Shown here: positions 1-10,160 of the stretch, piece by piece | Layout of the letters: each line of letters opens with the position of its first letter | Numbering within the stretch: the stretch's first letter is position 1 | Assembly (NCBI RefSeq): GCF_000829905.1 | Contig: NZ_CDPP01000002.1 | Span: 248,001 to 312,000, forward strand | Reading direction: 5' to 3' | Origin: Beduini massiliensis | GTDB lineage: Bacteria; Bacillota_I; Bacilli_A; Erysipelotrichales; Coprobacillaceae | Length of the DNA stretch: 64,000 nt | Program-made: the position numbers and the translations under genes | The notes under the pieces: generated by a model | Database searches by the model: none | The model's input: only the letters and a program-made list of their open reading frames with translations | What the model was told of the DNA's origin: nothing

Positions 1-816
1 CTGATGAATATCATGAATAAGTACTTTATACGGTGTCGCTCTTAACTGTGCTAAATCTTTATAGCCCAATCCAGCAATCACTTCTTTCATTATACTTGCC
101 TGCTTTTCTTGAGTAATTTCCTGACAGATGCTGTTTGTTCCGGCTGCACTTTGCATAATGGCTTTAGAAAAAAGTCCTTTTGTCTTATCTGTTGAACAAA
201 TAATTTGAACACTTCGGCTTCCTGCAGATTGTCCCATAATTGTAATATTATCAGCATCCCCGCCAAACGCTTCAATATGCTCATGAATAAATTGAATAGC
301 CGCTATTTGATCATAAATTCCAAAATTCCCTCTTTCATTTTCTTCTTGGAGCCATGGATGAGACAAAAACCCCATTACACCTAAACGATAATTAACGGTT
401 ACCAGAATGACCTTTCTTGAACAAAACTTTGCTCCATCAAATTCTATTTCATGTCCATATCCACCAGTATACGCTCCCCCATGAATCCATAGCAAAACAG
501 GTAATTTTTCTTCCCTTGACATTGCTGGTGTCCAAATATTCAAATACAAACTATCTTCTGACATCGCTTCTTGATGCTCAAAAAATTCTTTTTGGTAAAA
601 TGAACCCAATTCATGTCTAGGTTGAACACTGATTGGACTAAATGTATCCGCAGTATAAACACCATGAAACGCTTCAAGCGGCTGTGGCTTTTTCCAGCGC
701 AAATTTCCAAGTGGTGCCTTTGCATAGGCAATTCCTTTAAATACTGTATACTGTGGATGGTCATCTTGAACCCCCACATAAGTTCCCAATTTTGTTTTTG
801 CTTCTAATAATGCCAT
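1..816 (-). CDS. Carboxylesterase type B, C-terminal part beyond the left edge
   Basis: An alpha/beta-hydrolase of the type-B carboxylesterase (PnbA-like) family, expected to hydrolyse carboxylic esters in the cytoplasm. 272 codons are visible from an ATG at 816 that follows AAGGAGGTTTGTTT; the reading frame stays open to base 1, so roughly the second half of a 450-550 residue family protein is outside the window. Visible hallmarks are the oxyanion-hole segment WIHGGAY, the segment VTVNYRLGVMGFL, and the nucleophile elbow GQSAGS in which Ser is catalytic. The N-terminus KLGTYVGVQD...FKGIPYAKAP is also typical of the family. There is no signal peptide. The substrate cannot be told from sequence. 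Confidence 0.93.
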   Translation of the reverse strand, partial: MALLEAKTKLGTYVGVQDDHPQYTVFKGIAYAKAPLGNLRWKKPQPLEAFHGVYTADTFSPISVQPRHELGSFYQKEFFEHQEAMSEDSLYLNIWTPAMSREEKLPVLLWIHGGAYTGGYGHEIEFDGAKFCSRKVILVTVNYRLGVMGFLSHPWLQEENERGNFGIYDQIAAIQFIHEHIEAFGGDADNITIMGQSAGSRSVQIICSTDKTKGLFSKAIMQSAAGTNSICQEITQEKQASIMKEVIAGLGYKDLAQLRATPYKVLIHDIHQ

Positions 817-842
817 AAACAAACCTCCTTGTCCTCATTATA

Positions 843-1223
843 CTACAACTTTAATTTAATTATATCGTACTCCCTCATTAATTGTACAACTTCTTTATAC
901 ACTTGTGCATCTACTTGTTTTAAGTCTCCTAAAATCCGCCCTATCATCGCTTTGTTAATTGTTGTTTGTTTATGGCATCGAATAAAACATTGCTCATGAA
1001 GTCCTAATTAATGGCACAGATTCCATGATAAACAATAATCAAATTGGGGAGAATAAAATTCTCTGCGTTTCAATGTCGCAATAGGCAATACCAGAAATTC
1101 CTCATCCGATAAAGGATAACTTGCCATGATTAAAGCGGGTCTGGCCTTGTAAGCATAATGATGATTTTGTACGTTATAATAAGGAAACAAAGTAATCACA
1201 ATTTTACCTGTCCACATCTGCAT
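843..1223 (-). pseudogene. PemK/MazF-like toxin interrupted by an in-frame TAA
   Basis: Partner of the Panacea antitoxin upstream, which it overlaps by about 20 bases. From the ATG at 1223 (MQMWTGKIVITLFPY) the frame encodes the N-terminal PemK/MazF-like beta-barrel pattern, including KARPALIMA and FLVLPIATL. It then meets TAA at 1010-1008. The same frame continues without another stop for 54 codons (LGLHEQCFIRCHKQ...INKAMIGRILGDLK) to TAG at 843-845. The second part looks like the conserved C-terminal half of these toxins (R-x-HK, then I-G-x-L-K). A single point mutation therefore seems to have truncated the toxin. The visible half alone is unlikely to be an active RNase. The family call rests on motif pattern only. 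Confidence 0.68.
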
Positions 1224-1683
1224 GTTCTTCAAAGAAGCAACCCCAATCTGTATCAAATGGTTGTATCTTTTTAGCATCTTTTGCTATATCACTTATTTTT
1301 AATGGCGCTGTTCCAATTTCATTCTTTTGCATCGATTTTCTCGAATTTTTCCAAGAAGTTTCCATATGTGTTAGATGACACAAATCTAAAGACTGACGAT
1401 TCCCATACTGCTTTAGCACACTGTCAATTAATATTCTTGCTTGAAGCGATATAGGAACCGAAAAATTTTCAATACGATAAAATACGCTTCTCACTTCCAA
1501 AGATACCGGTCCATGCACCCAGCCAAGCAATGACTCGTTAAATAATGGTCGATTATAAAAAGCCAAAGCTTCGCGCTGTAATAAATATAATAATTTATGA
1601 AGTTTCATCTCATCAAGCTTCTGTCCGTAAAGTATACAATAACGATTATAAAGATATGCCGCTATATGTTCTACCTGATCCAT
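1204..1683 (-). CDS. Panacea (DUF4065) domain antitoxin
   Basis: 159 residues. The N-terminal part has the Panacea/DUF4065 pattern: a helix with AAYLYNRYC, then the hallmark MKLHKLLYLLQREALAFY, then LGWVHGPVSLEVRSVFY, matching the family core K-L-x-K-L-L-Y ... A-W-x-x-G-P-V. Panacea domains neutralise many unrelated toxins in two-gene operons. The gene overlaps the downstream PemK/MazF-like toxin frame, the classic arrangement of a type II toxin-antitoxin operon with the antitoxin first. The ribosome binding site (GATGGTGAT) is modest. The C-terminal half (residues about 85-159) is not conserved in any way I recognise and may be the toxin-specific part. Because the toxin frame is broken, this antitoxin may now be solitary. 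Confidence 0.82.
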   Translation of the reverse strand: MDQVEHIAAYLYNRYCILYGQKLDEMKLHKLLYLLQREALAFYNRPLFNESLLGWVHGPVSLEVRSVFYRIENFSVPISLQARILIDSVLKQYGNRQSLDLCHLTHMETSWKNSRKSMQKNEIGTAPLKISDIAKDAKKIQPFDTDWGCFFEEHADVDR

Positions 1684-1806
1684 AATATCACCATCTATAT
1701 TATAACAGGTCTCAGCTAACCATTCGTCCCATCTTCATTTCAACTTCACAACAAAAATCCCACTGGTTAAGCAGTTTAACCCGTCGGAATTAAATAAAGA
1801 ATACTA

Positions 1807-3042
1807 TTATGATTTTTGTGGGGTTTCCCTGATAATTTCATCTTCCATCCAATGAAGCTTGCGATCAATAACGAAATGGTCAATCAGCAAACCCAATGAT
1901 ACAGCAAGCAATAAGCCACGATACAAATTAAAGCCTCCACAGAAATAATTCAGTCCGTAAAAAATAAGAAGTCCCAAAATTCTTCCTGCTGCTGTAGGAA
2001 ATTCACAGGCAATAATGTAGTCACCATCATTAAATCCATCTTTCGCCCTAGAAGAAAGCTGATACTTCATAGTTTGAAAGATAACAGAATTCCAACATAG
2101 GATTACCCCATTTAAAATAAAGCACATGACCAAGCTCCATGGTTTAGCTACAATAGCCAAAGTTCCAATAGAAATCAAGTAAATAATTGAAGCCCATAAA
2201 TGATATTTCTTTTGATTTTCCAGAGTAAATTTACTCGCAATAAAAATTGAACTTAACACTCCAATCAATGACATCGCTGAGTTCAAATTTCCGATGATCT
2301 GCTCATTATTTAATATAATATAAGCAAATACCATGAATATCTGTCCGTAAATCGCTTCTCTTAATCCAAAACTAAAATTATAATAACGATTCGCATCCCA
2401 ATACTTATTATGCTTTAATTTTAAAATTGGTAAAACATGGTATTCCTCATCAAACTTGACGTTTTTAAGCAAACAAGAAATAACAATAGCTAGAATATAA
2501 ACAATAACACTAAAGGCAAATAAGATATAGTATCCGGTTAATTCACTATAGCGTACTATAATTGCCCCGGAAATCATAGGTGCTACAACTCCAAAAATAT
2601 AGCTAAATGAGGTTTGATAGCTAAAGAAGGTTGCACGATGTTTTTCACCGGTAAATTTTCCTACCAGAATATTGAACGCAAAATAATACATTCCCATTCC
2701 AATCCCATTGAAAATTCCTAAATAAATTAAATATTTACTTGCCTCCGCCTGCAGCAGCAAAATAAGGCTGTAATAAATAACCGATGATATAATCCCTACT
2801 TTTAATAAAGTAAGGATAGATCCTTTCTTAACATAATATGTTCCAAACAAAAACGAACCTAATAACGCAATATAATTGGAAACATTTTGCAAAATCATCA
2901 ATCCCATATTATCCGTTAAACGAATAAGATATACATTAACAAACGTTGCGGCAATCGTCATCCCTGATAGGAATAAAATGCCTACTATTAATAAGATTTT
3001 CGCATCTCTGGATAAAGGCTCTCGCTTCTTTTTCTTCTTCAT
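1807..3042 (-). CDS. MFS transporter
   Basis: 411 residues with a basic N-terminus (KKKKKREPLSRDAK) followed by about twelve hydrophobic helices, consistent with a major facilitator superfamily permease in the cytoplasmic membrane. Segments such as GIFNGIGMGMYYFAFN and FSYIFGVVAPMISG resemble the conserved loop and helix-4/5 regions of bacterial MFS exporters. AGGGGGAAAATCAT precedes the ATG. The gene stands alone, with no regulator or enzyme that hints at a substrate. Confidence 0.8.
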   Translation of the reverse strand: MKKKKKREPLSRDAKILLIVGILFLSGMTIAATFVNVYLIRLTDNMGLMILQNVSNYIALLGSFLFGTYYVKKGSILTLLKVGIISSVIYYSLILLLQAEASKYLIYLGIFNGIGMGMYYFAFNILVGKFTGEKHRATFFSYQTSFSYIFGVVAPMISGAIIVRYSELTGYYILFAFSVIVYILAIVISCLLKNVKFDEEYHVLPILKLKHNKYWDANRYYNFSFGLREAIYGQIFMVFAYIILNNEQIIGNLNSAMSLIGVLSSIFIASKFTLENQKKYHLWASIIYLISIGTLAIVAKPWSLVMCFILNGVILCWNSVIFQTMKYQLSSRAKDGFNDGDYIIACEFPTAAGRILGLLIFYGLNYFCGGFNLYRGLLLAVSLGLLIDHFVIDRKLHWMEDEIIRETPQKS

Positions 3043-3140
3043 ATGATTTTCCCCCTATTAAAGCGATAATAGCGCGTTTATAAGAGGAAATAATCTTTTT
3101 TTCAAAGCATGAAAGTGTTTTCATAAATAGGAAATAAGGT

Positions 3141-3536
3141 CTAGTTTTTTGTTTCTTTTAATAGATCTCTAATCTCCGTAAGAAGTAATTCTTCTTTTGT
3201 TGCTTCAGGCACCTTGGGTGTCTCTTCTTGTTTTTGTTTTTCTTTCATCAATTTTCCAATCACTTTCATCATACAAAAAATACTAAACGCGACAATAATA
3301 AAACTGATAATAGCATTCAGGAAATTTCCATAATTTATCAGTGCCTCACCAAATTTAAAACTTAAATTTTCAAAATTAGCTACCCCTGTAATGGCTGAAA
3401 TGAGAGGGGTAAAAATATCTTTAACTAATGAGTTAACAATAGCTGTGAAGGCACTCCCCATTACAACCCCGATTGCCATATCTAATACATTGCCCCTCAT
3501 AGCAAAATTTTTAAACTCTGTAAAAAATTTTTTCAT
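3141..3536 (-). CDS. mscL: Large-conductance mechanosensitive channel MscL
   Basis: 131 residues from ATG 3536. AAAGGAGGAATTGTCA places the ribosome binding site 8 bases upstream of this ATG, whereas the in-frame TTG two codons earlier lies too close to it. The protein opens with FTEFKNFAMRGNVLDMAIGVVMGSAF, the strongly conserved N-terminal helix and TM1 of MscL, followed by a periplasmic-side loop, TM2 (LNAIISFIIVAFSIFCMM) and a charged C-terminal helix ending in LLTEIRDLLK. MscL forms a pentameric pore that opens under membrane tension to release solutes during hypo-osmotic shock. Its length is normal for the family. Confidence 0.97.
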   Translation of the reverse strand: MKKFFTEFKNFAMRGNVLDMAIGVVMGSAFTAIVNSLVKDIFTPLISAITGVANFENLSFKFGEALINYGNFLNAIISFIIVAFSIFCMMKVIGKLMKEKQKQEETPKVPEATKEELLLTEIRDLLKETKN

Positions 3537-3576
3537 TGACAATTCCTCCTTTCATTTCATTATACGGACTTATTGA

Positions 3577-4791
<1,215 letters not shown>

Positions 4792-4792
4792 T

Positions 4793-5818
4793 ATGAAATT
4801 AAGTGATTTTGATTTTGATTTACCTGAGCATTTAATTGCCCAAACTCCATTAGAAAAAAGAGATACTTCCAAATTATTAATTTTAGATCGTAAAACCGGA
4901 AAAATTGAACATAAGCATTTTTATGACATTATTGATTATTTGAATGAAGGCGATATTTTAGTACGTAATAACACCAAAGTTATTCCTGCACGCTTATTTG
5001 GAACTAAGGAAGAAACCAATGGTCATGTTGAAGTGCTGCTGTTAAAAGAACTTCACGAAAATACTTGGGAATGTCTAGTTGGAAATGCTCGTATTGTAAA
5101 AGTAGGAACGATCATTACTTTTGGTGACGGATCATTAAAGGCAGAATGCATGGAAGTAAGGGAAGAAGGAATCCGTATTTTTAAAATGATCTACGAAGGC
5201 ATCTTTTATGAAATATTGGATCGTTTAGGAACAATGCCTTTACCCCCTTATATCAAAGAACGATTAGAAAATCCCGATCGTTATAACACTGTCTATGCGT
5301 TAGTTGAAGGCAGTGCGGCTGCACCAACAGCAGGTCTTCACTTTACAGATGAGATCAATAAAAAGCTGCTGGAAAAAGGGGTTCAGATTGTAGACGTTAC
5401 GCTTCATGTGGGGTTGGGAACATTCCGTCCTGTCAAAGTAGATAATGTACTAGAACATCATATGCATAGTGAATTTTATATGATTTCTAAAGAAAGTGCA
5501 GATATTCTAAACAAAGCAAAAGCAAACGGTCAGCGCATCATCAGTGTTGGAACCACTTCAACAAGAGTTTTAGAATCTAACTATACAAAATACCATACCT
5601 TTAAAGAAACAAATGAAAGTACCGATATTTTTATTTATCCTGGCTATGAGTTTAAAGCGATCGATGCCTTGATTACTAATTTCCATCTGCCAAAATCGAC
5701 ATTGCTCATGTTAATAAGTGCATTGGCGAGCAAAGATTTAATTATGAAAGCTTATCAGGAAGCCATTGAAAGAGAATATCGTTTCTTCTCATTTGGTGAC
5801 AGTATGTTTATCCTATAA
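4793..5818 (+). CDS. queA: S-adenosylmethionine:tRNA ribosyltransferase-isomerase
   Basis: 341 residues from ATG 4793, where the protein starts [19 protein letters not shown] as QueA proteins do. A longer reading from 4760 would run into tgt. GAAAGG inside the end of tgt serves as ribosome binding site. QueA transfers and isomerises the ribosyl group of S-adenosylmethionine onto preQ1 in tRNA to give epoxyqueuosine. Conserved segments are [38 protein letters not shown] and [17 protein letters not shown]. The stop TAA shares a base with the queH ATG (TAATG), which indicates translational coupling. Confidence 0.98.
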   Translation: MKLSDFDFDLPEHLIAQTPLEKRDTSKLLILDRKTGKIEHKHFYDIIDYLNEGDILVRNNTKVIPARLFGTKEETNGHVEVLLLKELHENTWECLVGNARIVKVGTIITFGDGSLKAECMEVREEGIRIFKMIYEGIFYEILDRLGTMPLPPYIKERLENPDRYNTVYALVEGSAAAPTAGLHFTDEINKKLLEKGVQIVDVTLHVGLGTFRPVKVDNVLEHHMHSEFYMISKESADILNKAKANGQRIISVGTTSTRVLESNYTKYHTFKETNESTDIFIYPGYEFKAIDALITNFHLPKSTLLMLISALASKDLIMKAYQEAIEREYRFFSFGDSMFIL

Positions 5819-6456
5819 TGGAAAAACGAAATTTTGATTTACTCTTTAAAAAGGAATTAGAAAGAATAAAAGGTACTCGGCCAACATTATTACTGCATGT
5901 ATGTTGTGGTCCTTGCAGCAGTAATGTTCTCAAAGAATTATGCGAACAATTTGAAATCACAATCCTGTATGCCAACTCGAATATCTATCCTGAAAAAGAA
6001 TATCAGCGACGTTTTTTGGAATTAATGGATTTCATTCAGCAGTTTAATCAAGATTACTCACAAAGTATCCAAGTAATAGAAGAACCCTATCGGCCTCTTG
6101 AATTTCTAAATCATTTAAGCCCTTTAAAAGAAGAAAAAGAAGGCGGAAAACGTTGTTATTTATGCTATAGTTTGAGAATGGAATCTGCCTATCGCTATGC
6201 TTCTATACATCATTTTGATTACTGGACAACGGTCTTGAGTGTATCTCCCCATAAAAACAGTCAATGGATCAATCAAATCGGAGAATCTAAACCGCAAGAT
6301 AAAACTTGTTTCTTATATGCCGACTTTAAAAAGAACAACGGTTATAAAAAATCAGTAGATATGGCAAGTCAATATGGTTTATATCGTCAAAATTACTGCG
6401 GATGTTTATTCTCTTATACGGATATGTTGGAAAGAACTGCTAAAGAAAAGGAATAA
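5818..6456 (+). CDS. queH: Epoxyqueuosine reductase QueH
   Basis: 212 residues of the QueH (DUF208) family, the non-orthologous replacement for cobalamin-dependent QueG. It reduces epoxyqueuosine to queuosine in tRNA. Cysteine motifs that bind the iron-sulfur and mononuclear iron sites are visible: HVCCGPCSSNVL near residue 28, RCYLCYSLRM near 113, and NYCGC near the C-terminus. The segment LSVSPHKNSQWINQIG is typical of the family. The gene is the last of the tgt-queA-queH operon and is followed by a terminator. Confidence 0.95.
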   Translation: MEKRNFDLLFKKELERIKGTRPTLLLHVCCGPCSSNVLKELCEQFEITILYANSNIYPEKEYQRRFLELMDFIQQFNQDYSQSIQVIEEPYRPLEFLNHLSPLKEEKEGGKRCYLCYSLRMESAYRYASIHHFDYWTTVLSVSPHKNSQWINQIGESKPQDKTCFLYADFKKNNGYKKSVDMASQYGLYRQNYCGCLFSYTDMLERTAKEKE

Positions 6457-6470
6457 TCACAAACTAAAAT

Positions 6471-6514
6471 GCATCTTCTAATTTGTTTTTTCAAATTACA
6501 GGATGCCTTTTTCT
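6471..6514 (+). terminator. Terminator after queH
   Basis: GCATC at 6471-6475 pairs with GATGC at 6502-6506, and AATTTG pairs with CAAATT inside it. CCTTTTTCT follows. It lies 15 bases past the queH stop. Confidence 0.75.
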
Positions 6515-6566
6515 ATATAAAATAATAAGAGAACAGAAAATAAGGATAGATAAACTACTCCATAAT

Positions 6567-6625
6567 AAAAACTTCCTTTAAGATTTTCTCCTTATCACAA
6601 GGAGTCCCAAAAGGAAGTTTTTTAT
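6567..6625. terminator. Compound bidirectional terminator between queH and lacZ
   Basis: AAAAACTTCCTTT at 6567-6579 pairs with AAAGGAAGTTTTTT at 6609-6622. A second hairpin, CTCCTT/AAGGAG, sits inside at 6588-6604. A T-run occurs on both strands, so it can end lacZ transcription and also back up the queH terminator. Confidence 0.75.
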
Positions 6626-6633
6626 TTTATTAT

Positions 6634-9600
6634 TTAACGAATATGACCTTTAAAACTAAATCTAAAGGTATAATGCTCTTGATTAGATAATAGATATTCA
6701 TCATGAGTTTTAGCTCCCCATGTATTATCTCCGGCAATTCCCATCTGTACTTGATTGATACGAACAACGCTTTGATATGGCAAAGGCAGCTCAAAAGGAT
6801 GACGGGCACTCTCCATCTCAATCGGTGTATAAGGAATTGCAGAGAATTCAAAAGCATCATCAATAAAGCTGAAGTGTAATCCAATCTCATCTTTATTGTA
6901 AATATCTGCATATCGAACACCTGTTCTGTTTCCGCATTCCTGTGGCATTAAGTATGGTGTTAAGTTTTCATAAATTGTATATTGATACATGCCCAACATG
7001 GTTCCCTGTTGACGGTCAATATGATTTTCCATAGGACCTTCTCCATAAAATTCAACATTTTCAAAATCCAATGGCAATTTAAACATCATTCCAAATTCCG
7101 GCATTTCAATTTGTTCAGCTGAGGGCTGATAATCTAAAGTGACATCGACCTTACCATTTCCATCCACTAAATAAGTAACTTCCATCTGTGTTTCCACAAT
7201 TCCCGGTAAAATATGCTGATAAACAATTTCAACACTTGTTCCCTCTTTATTTAGCGTTGCTTTTTGAAACATTGATTTTTGATACAAGCTGGCACTAAAC
7301 CATTGCCCATAGCGGAATCCATATTTATTTCCTGTGTCATTTTGAGTAGCCGCACGATAGAAGTTTGGCTTAGGCACTTCTTTGATCAATGATTTGCCAA
7401 GATAATTATATTCCACAATTCCTCCATGAATCTTTGAAAATATAATACGGAAGTCTTCACCAATAACTCCCACATTAGCAAAATCATCAGCAATATGAAT
7501 TGGTTTATTTGACACAGTCTGTACAGGCTGATAAGGATAAATATATTCTTCCTGTGCTACAATATGCCCACTTTCACTATAAAGAGTATCCTCCATTGTA
7601 GTATATACGACTTGTACACAATATTCATTGTGTTCATCTAACGGTGTAAATGGATTTTTAATTGTAATGGAATCATGTGGTAAAACATTTAAGATCATTT
7701 CTTCTGATTCAATCTCCACACCATTGCGCAAAATCATAATCGTAGTAACAAATTCATCAAGATTAGTAAATAAGTAATGATTGGTAATCGTAATATTTTC
7801 ATCTGTAATAATGGTATCAATGCTTTGGTAATTATATTTTACCTCTTGCATTTTAGGGGTCAGCTGACGATCTGCAAAAACAATCCCATTTCCACAAAAG
7901 TCATAATCACTTGGTCTTTCACCAAAATCCCCACCATAAGCATAAAACTCATTGTTATAGCGATCGAGTGTGTATATTGCTTGATCCGCAAAATCCCAAA
8001 TAAACCCGCCTTGATATTGTGGATATTTTTTAGTTAGATCTGTATATTTATGCATTGCACCATTGGAATTTCCCATGGCATGTGTATATTCACATAAGAT
8101 AAACGGTTTTTCAGGATGTTCCTGAATGAATTTTTCCACTTCATCTGCCGGCGTATACATTTGACTTTCCATATCACTGGTATTTGGATAACGGCGATCC
8201 CAAGTAATCCCTTCATAATGAACAAGTCTTGTATCATCACGCTCTCTAAAGAATTCAGACATCATGAAGATATCTTTTCCTCCGTAGGATTCATTTCCGC
8301 ATGACCAGATAACGATACTCGGATGGTTTTTATCACGTTGAAACATCGAATTCGCACGATCAATTAAGTTTGCTTCCCATTCCGGTTTGTCATCTGGCAA
8401 AATAATCTCTTTATCATAAAAATCCGTCCAAGTACCATGTGTTTCTAAATTCGTCTCATCGATCACATACACACCATATTCATCACAAAGCTTATAGAAA
8501 TACGACGTATTTGGATAATGAGAAGTACGTATAGCATTCATATTATTTTGTTTAATAATCAGTATATCTTCCAAAATTTCTTCTTTAGTAATGGCTCGTC
8601 CAGATTTAGCACTGAATTCATGACGATTTACCCCGTTAAATACAATGCGTTCACCGTTAATGCACATTAAACCGTCTTTCATTTCAAACTTTCTAAATCC
8701 TACACGCTGATAAATAACTTCTTTTACTTCATCTTTATAAAGCACAGTTAAAATTAAAGTGTATAAATGAGGGTACTCTGCACTCCATAATAATGGCGAT
8801 TCTACCGGAATACTCAATAGCGGATTCTTTTCAGTTATTTTGAAATTCAGTTTCAACACTTCTGTTCCATCCGGATCTAATAACTCACTTTGAATAAGAC
8901 AATGTTCGATTTTTCCTTTAATTTTTAACTCCATTTCGATATTGGCTTTATCAAAAGGCTCTTCCATTACTGTTTTTATAAACAAATCTTTAACATGTGT
9001 TGTTGGAATGCTGCAGAGTTCTACATCTCTAAAAATGCCGGAGAAGCGCCAGAAATCCTGATCTTCAAGCCAACTTCCACTGCTGTATTTAAAGACTTGA
9101 ACTGCCAGCTTATTTTCCCCTTCTTCTAAATAAGGACTTAAAAAGAATGTGGAAGGTGTAAAACTATCTTCACTATACCCTACAAATTCGCCATTCAGCC
9201 ATAATGCAAAAGCTGTTTCGACCCCATGAAAACAAATATACAGCTTTTGTCCTTTCATTTTTTCAGGCACACTAAAATATTTTACATAACTGCCAACCGG
9301 ATTAAAATGTTCTGGAATCTCCCCCGGTTTAATCCCTTCTCTGCCTGACCATGGATACATTTGATTAACATACATGGGTTTATCATATCCTTGCATTTGG
9401 ATATGTCCCGGTACTTTGATATTATCCCAGTCTTTGCAATCATAATCCTTTTGTTCAAAATCACGAATCGTTTCTTTATAATTCTTTGCATAATGGAATT
9501 TCCAAACCCCATTTAGACTTTGCTTAAAGCTACTTTCATCCATCAGCATCTCTTGTGAACTAGCATAATAGCTATGATCTGAATGCGCTTTTTCACGATT

Positions 9601-9648
9601 GATTTCAAAACATTCTGGGTCTTTTACCCATTGATAATCAAATTTCAT
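6634..9648 (-). CDS. lacZ: Beta-galactosidase, glycoside hydrolase family 2 (LacZ type)
   Basis: 1004 residues, the usual size of LacZ. It hydrolyses terminal beta-galactosides such as lactose, and without a signal peptide it should act in the cytoplasm. The GH2 order is visible: N-terminal jelly roll (PGHIQMQGYDKPMYVNQMYPW), Ig-like domain, TIM barrel with NGVNRHEFSAKSGRA and NAIRTSHYPN, acid/base Glu453 in CGNESYGG, nucleophile Glu520 in LCEYTHAMGNSNG, then the C-terminal Bgal small-chain domain with FYRAATQNDTGN and YGEGPMENHIDRQQG. GAGGAGGATAGAAA precedes the ATG. No sugar transporter or LacI-type regulator is adjacent. Confidence 0.97.
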   Translation of the reverse strand: MKFDYQWVKDPECFEINREKAHSDHSYYASSQEMLMDESSFKQSLNGVWKFHYAKNYKETIRDFEQKDYDCKDWDNIKVPGHIQMQGYDKPMYVNQMYPWSGREGIKPGEIPEHFNPVGSYVKYFSVPEKMKGQKLYICFHGVETAFALWLNGEFVGYSEDSFTPSTFFLSPYLEEGENKLAVQVFKYSSGSWLEDQDFWRFSGIFRDVELCSIPTTHVKDLFIKTVMEEPFDKANIEMELKIKGKIEHCLIQSELLDPDGTEVLKLNFKITEKNPLLSIPVESPLLWSAEYPHLYTLILTVLYKDEVKEVIYQRVGFRKFEMKDGLMCINGERIVFNGVNRHEFSAKSGRAITKEEILEDILIIKQNNMNAIRTSHYPNTSYFYKLCDEYGVYVIDETNLETHGTWTDFYDKEIILPDDKPEWEANLIDRANSMFQRDKNHPSIVIWSCGNESYGGKDIFMMSEFFRERDDTRLVHYEGITWDRRYPNTSDMESQMYTPADEVEKFIQEHPEKPFILCEYTHAMGNSNGAMHKYTDLTKKYPQYQGGFIWDFADQAIYTLDRYNNEFYAYGGDFGERPSDYDFCGNGIVFADRQLTPKMQEVKYNYQSIDTIITDENITITNHYLFTNLDEFVTTIMILRNGVEIESEEMILNVLPHDSITIKNPFTPLDEHNEYCVQVVYTTMEDTLYSESGHIVAQEEYIYPYQPVQTVSNKPIHIADDFANVGVIGEDFRIIFSKIHGGIVEYNYLGKSLIKEVPKPNFYRAATQNDTGNKYGFRYGQWFSASLYQKSMFQKATLNKEGTSVEIVYQHILPGIVETQMEVTYLVDGNGKVDVTLDYQPSAEQIEMPEFGMMFKLPLDFENVEFYGEGPMENHIDRQQGTMLGMYQYTIYENLTPYLMPQECGNRTGVRYADIYNKDEIGLHFSFIDDAFEFSAIPYTPIEMESARHPFELPLPYQSVVRINQVQMGIAGDNTWGAKTHDEYLLSNQEHYTFRFSFKGHIR

Positions 9649-9689
9649 TTTCTATCCTCCTCGATCTCTATAATCGTATGACTACTTCT

Positions 9690-9695
9690 ATTATA
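9690..9695 (-). promoter_or_regulatory. Candidate -10 box for lacZ
   Basis: A perfect TATAAT on the minus strand about 45 bases upstream of the lacZ ATG. No convincing -35 box is at the right distance, so this would be a weak or activator-dependent promoter. Confidence 0.4.
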
Positions 9696-9731
9696 AACTT
9701 CATTTCTTCCGTTGCCTAGTTAAATTAACGG

Positions 9732-9761
9732 CAAAAAAAGACTTCGCTAATATGAAGTCTT
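9732..9761 (-). terminator. Terminator overlapping the DUF6054 gene stop
   Basis: On the minus strand AAGACTTC pairs with GAAGTCTT across an 8-base loop that contains the stop codon, followed by seven T residues. Confidence 0.85.
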
Positions 9762-10097
9762 ATTAATATATTTCTCAATTGCTTCTTGAAGTTTTTCTAA
9801 GAATGCTTCTTCACCGAATGTATTGAACTTAAAGATCATACCTTGACTGCCACCCGCTGATATACCAATAATATACACTTCTTTTTGATCAGCTAAAATT
9901 GTGATATTCAAACTTACACGATTGCTTCCCGTATAACTATAACGTTCAAAAACCAATACTGCGCAATCTACTCCGTTCAAGTTGATGTAGCTTTCTTCTT
10001 CCAATGAAGCTGTAAAACTGCCTGCCATAATCTCTTGTTTTAAACATTCAATAACCTCTTTAAAATTTCCCTGAAAATGCGTTGTATATTTTGCCAT
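9747..10097 (-). CDS. DUF6054 family protein
   Basis: 116 residues with no membrane segment and no signal peptide. The pattern VLVFERYSYTGSNRVSLNITIL followed by ISAGGSQGMIFKFNTFGEEAFLEKL matches the DUF6054 family as I remember it, small cytoplasmic proteins of Firmicutes without a known function. The alternation of strands and helices suggests a compact alpha/beta fold. GGAGGCATTCT lies in front of the ATG. It is monocistronic between the polyamine operon and lacZ, both on the same strand, each with its own terminator. Confidence 0.75.
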   Translation of the reverse strand: MAKYTTHFQGNFKEVIECLKQEIMAGSFTASLEEESYINLNGVDCAVLVFERYSYTGSNRVSLNITILADQKEVYIIGISAGGSQGMIFKFNTFGEEAFLEKLQEAIEKYINKTSY

Positions 10098-10135
10098 AGA
10101 ATGCCTCCTATGTCTATCTTACACTATTTGCATAT

Positions 10136-10160
10136 GAAAAAACAGATGCATTGCACCTGT
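10136..10160 (-). terminator. Terminator of the polyamine operon
   Basis: On the minus strand ACAGGTGCA pairs with TGCATCTGT (one mismatch), followed by TTTTTT. It starts at the nspC stop codon. Confidence 0.75.

Noticed and set aside
2936-3124. 62-codon minus-strand ORF upstream of the MFS gene
   Set aside because: Overlaps the MFS N-terminus in another frame, has no ribosome binding site and no family resemblance.
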